From contig NZ_BFAV01000045.1 of NCBI RefSeq assembly GCF_002933875.1, forward strand, positions 62,001-126,000: a stretch of 64,000 nucleotides of DNA, in the 5' to 3' direction. Of this stretch, positions 62,303 to 64,000 are shown piece after piece; within the stretch, counting starts at the first letter, position 1, and each line of letters opens with the position of its first letter. The notes under the pieces were generated by a model. The model was not told the DNA's origin and ran no database searches. It saw only the letters and a list, made by a program, of their open reading frames with translations. The position numbers and the translations under genes are program-made. The DNA is from Desulfocucumis palustris (GTDB taxonomy: Bacteria; Bacillota; Desulfotomaculia; Desulfotomaculales; Desulfocucumaceae).

Positions 62303-63916
62303 ATGATGCAACACCCGTTACTGCTTCACACCATGCTGGAGAGGGCCAGAAATGTATTTCCTAAAAAAGAGATCATATCCAGGGATTATTCCGGAATGTT
62401 CAGGTACAATTACGGCGAATTTTACGTGCGGGTTTGCAGGCTTGCCAATGTGTTGCAAAAACTGGGTGTCGGTAAAGGTGACAGGGTGGGCACCCTGGCC
62501 TGGAACAACCACCGCCATTTGGAGCTGTATTTTGCCATTCCCTGTTCCGGCGCTGTTTTAAATACCTTAAACCTTCGCCTGTTTACGGAACAGTTGATTT
62601 ATGTAATAAATCACGCCGAGGACAAGGTTATTTTCGTGGATGAGGATCTGATTCCCCTGCTTGAAGGAATCAAGGAACAGCTTACCACGGTTAAAAGCTA
62701 TGTGATTATGACGGACAAAAAGGAATTGCCGCAGACTTCCCTTTCCCCGGTATATTCCTATGAGCAGCTTTTGGCCGAGGCCGGAACGGAATACATATTC
62801 TCCAGGGACGTTGATGAGGAAACGGTGGCGGCCATGTGCTACACCACCGCCACCACAGGCAATCCCAAGGGGGTAATGTATACTCACCGGGCGCTGGTGC
62901 TGCATTCCCTTTCCGAGTGCATGCCGGACGCCCTGGGGCTTTCCGAATCCGATGTGATAATGCCGGTGGTGCCCATGTTCCACGTGAATGCCTGGGGACT
63001 TCCCTTTTCCGCCACCTGGGTGGGGGCCACCCAGGTATTTGTGGGATCCCGGCCGGACCCCAAGGTGCTCTGCGACCTGATGCAGAATGAAAAGGTTACC
63101 ATAACCGCGGGGGTGCCCACCATATGGATGGGTGTTTATGCCCTGATTAGCAAGCAAAACTATGATTTAAGCAGCCTGAGGAAAATAATAAACGGCGGTT
63201 CCGCCTTGCCGGAGGCGCTGCTGAACGGCTACAGGGAAAAGCTGGGCCTGGATATAACCCATGCCTACGGGATGACCGAAACCACCCCCCTGGTGCTGAG
63301 CTGCCAGTTAAAGGCCTATATGAAGGACTGGCCGCAGGATAAGAAAAACAAAATACTGCTAAAACAGGGTACCATTGTACCCGGACTGGAAATGCGGGTT
63401 ATCGACGATATGGGCAACGATGTGCCCAGGGACGGTAAAACCATGGGCGAGCTGGTACTGCGGGGCCCGTGGATTACCAGTGAATATTACAAGGATCCCG
63501 AGCGCAGCAAGGAGGTAATAACCCCCGACGGCTGGTTTAAAACCAACGATATAGTCACCATTGACGAAGAAGGCTACGTGCAGGTGGCTGACAGAACCAA
63601 GGACCTGATTAAGAGCGGCGGGGAGTGGATTTCCTCGGTGGACCTGGAAAACGCCATCATGTCCCATCCGGCGGTGGCAGAGGCCGCTGTCATCGCCATT
63701 CCCCACGATAAATGGGACGAGCGTCCGATGGCTTGCGTGGTGCTTAAACCGGACCGGACAGAAAATGTGTCCGAGCAGGATATTCTGGACTTTCTTGATG
63801 GTAAAATAGTGAAATGGTGGATGCCCGACAGGGTTGTATTTATTGATGAGGTGCCTAAAACCAGCGTGGGCAAATTTGACAAAAAGGTACTCCGCCAGCA
63901 GTACACCGGCAGGTAG
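62303..63916 (+). CDS. Fatty acid CoA ligase (AMP-forming)
   Basis: A 537-residue adenylate-forming enzyme activating medium- or long-chain fatty acids. Motifs are the P-loop TTATTGNPKGVMYTHRALV, AYGMTETTP, the DGWFKTNDIVTIDEEGYV hinge region, and the C-terminal lysine in PKTSVGKFDKKVLR. It resembles FadD-like and ACS enzymes of Peptococcaceae. ATG 62303 is followed by a second ATG; AAAGGAGAG lies about 12 bases upstream. It is the last gene; the final 84 bases hold nothing I can name. Confidence 0.92.
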   Translation: MMQHPLLLHTMLERARNVFPKKEIISRDYSGMFRYNYGEFYVRVCRLANVLQKLGVGKGDRVGTLAWNNHRHLELYFAIPCSGAVLNTLNLRLFTEQLIYVINHAEDKVIFVDEDLIPLLEGIKEQLTTVKSYVIMTDKKELPQTSLSPVYSYEQLLAEAGTEYIFSRDVDEETVAAMCYTTATTGNPKGVMYTHRALVLHSLSECMPDALGLSESDVIMPVVPMFHVNAWGLPFSATWVGATQVFVGSRPDPKVLCDLMQNEKVTITAGVPTIWMGVYALISKQNYDLSSLRKIINGGSALPEALLNGYREKLGLDITHAYGMTETTPLVLSCQLKAYMKDWPQDKKNKILLKQGTIVPGLEMRVIDDMGNDVPRDGKTMGELVLRGPWITSEYYKDPERSKEVITPDGWFKTNDIVTIDEEGYVQVADRTKDLIKSGGEWISSVDLENAIMSHPAVAEAAVIAIPHDKWDERPMACVVLKPDRTENVSEQDILDFLDGKIVKWWMPDRVVFIDEVPKTSVGKFDKKVLRQQYTGR

Positions 63917-64000
63917 TGCGGACCGTTTCAACGGCGTTTGTTAAAGTTTTTAAATTAAGCGCCGATATCAATTAGTAAAGGCAGGCTTAGAAAAACCCCC

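Overview
The window looks like chromosomal backbone of an endospore-forming, low-copy-repeat-rich Firmicute, most likely of the Peptococcaceae (Desulfotomaculum/Pelotomaculum type). Reasons: spoVS and ytxC sporulation genes, two T-box leaders, consensus sigma-A promoters, strong GGAGG ribosome sites, many TTG/GTG starts, heavy AGG (Arg) and ATA (Ile) codon use, and gene orders typical of Clostridia. No rRNA, tRNA, CRISPR array, prophage or intact insertion sequence was seen. The genus is an inference.

Layout. 1-11.6 kb: end of proS, a glycolipid glycosyltransferase, then the classical translation operon rimP-nusA-rnpM-ylxQ-infB-rbfA-nrnA-truB-ribF, a small two-gene pair of unknown function, and rpsO with its leader. 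11.9-16.5 kb: pnp, a PhoR-like sensor kinase and phoU. 16.5-23.1 kb: tiny genes, yajQ, rimO, pgsA, two tandem repeat arrays, and a membrane protein paired with a minimal FtsH-type protease. 23.4-31.4 kb: cinA C-terminal domain, a DEAD-box helicase, recA with a LexA-type box, recX, a structured promoter-to-terminator RNA ahead of rny, an unknown gene, ymdB and spoVS behind a sigma-H-like promoter. 31.6-39.9 kb: membrane dipeptidase, a zinc-ribbon protein, a frameshifted Ski2-like helicase, a gamma-carbonic-anhydrase-like protein, an inositol monophosphatase, ytxC, DUF445 and DUF3298 proteins. 39.9-43.8 kb: T-box-thrS and the infC-rpmI-rplT operon with its attenuator and an AUU start. 43.9-59.5 kb: TrmH methyltransferase, a divergent L,D-transpeptidase, T-box-pheS-pheT-zapA-polX, mpg, a NIF3 protein, a U32 peptidase and mutS2. 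59.5-62.1 kb: a small islet bounded by two direct copies of a palindromic repeat, holding an IS200/IS605 right-end remnant and three minus-strand genes. 62.3 kb to the end: an acyl-CoA ligase.

The main undescribed signal is in the repeats. One family is a REP-like hairpin (GGGGACACACCTCC / GGAGGAATGTCCCC) found singly, as half sites at gene ends and in two 60-62 bp tandem arrays. A second is a MITE-like element with long terminal inverted repeats, in three copies, two of which carry the REP hairpin inside. One of these sits inside the infC-rpmI-rplT operon. The best candidate for a new functional system is the structured RNA at about 27521-27730, whose first base is predicted to begin a 5'/3' closing helix.
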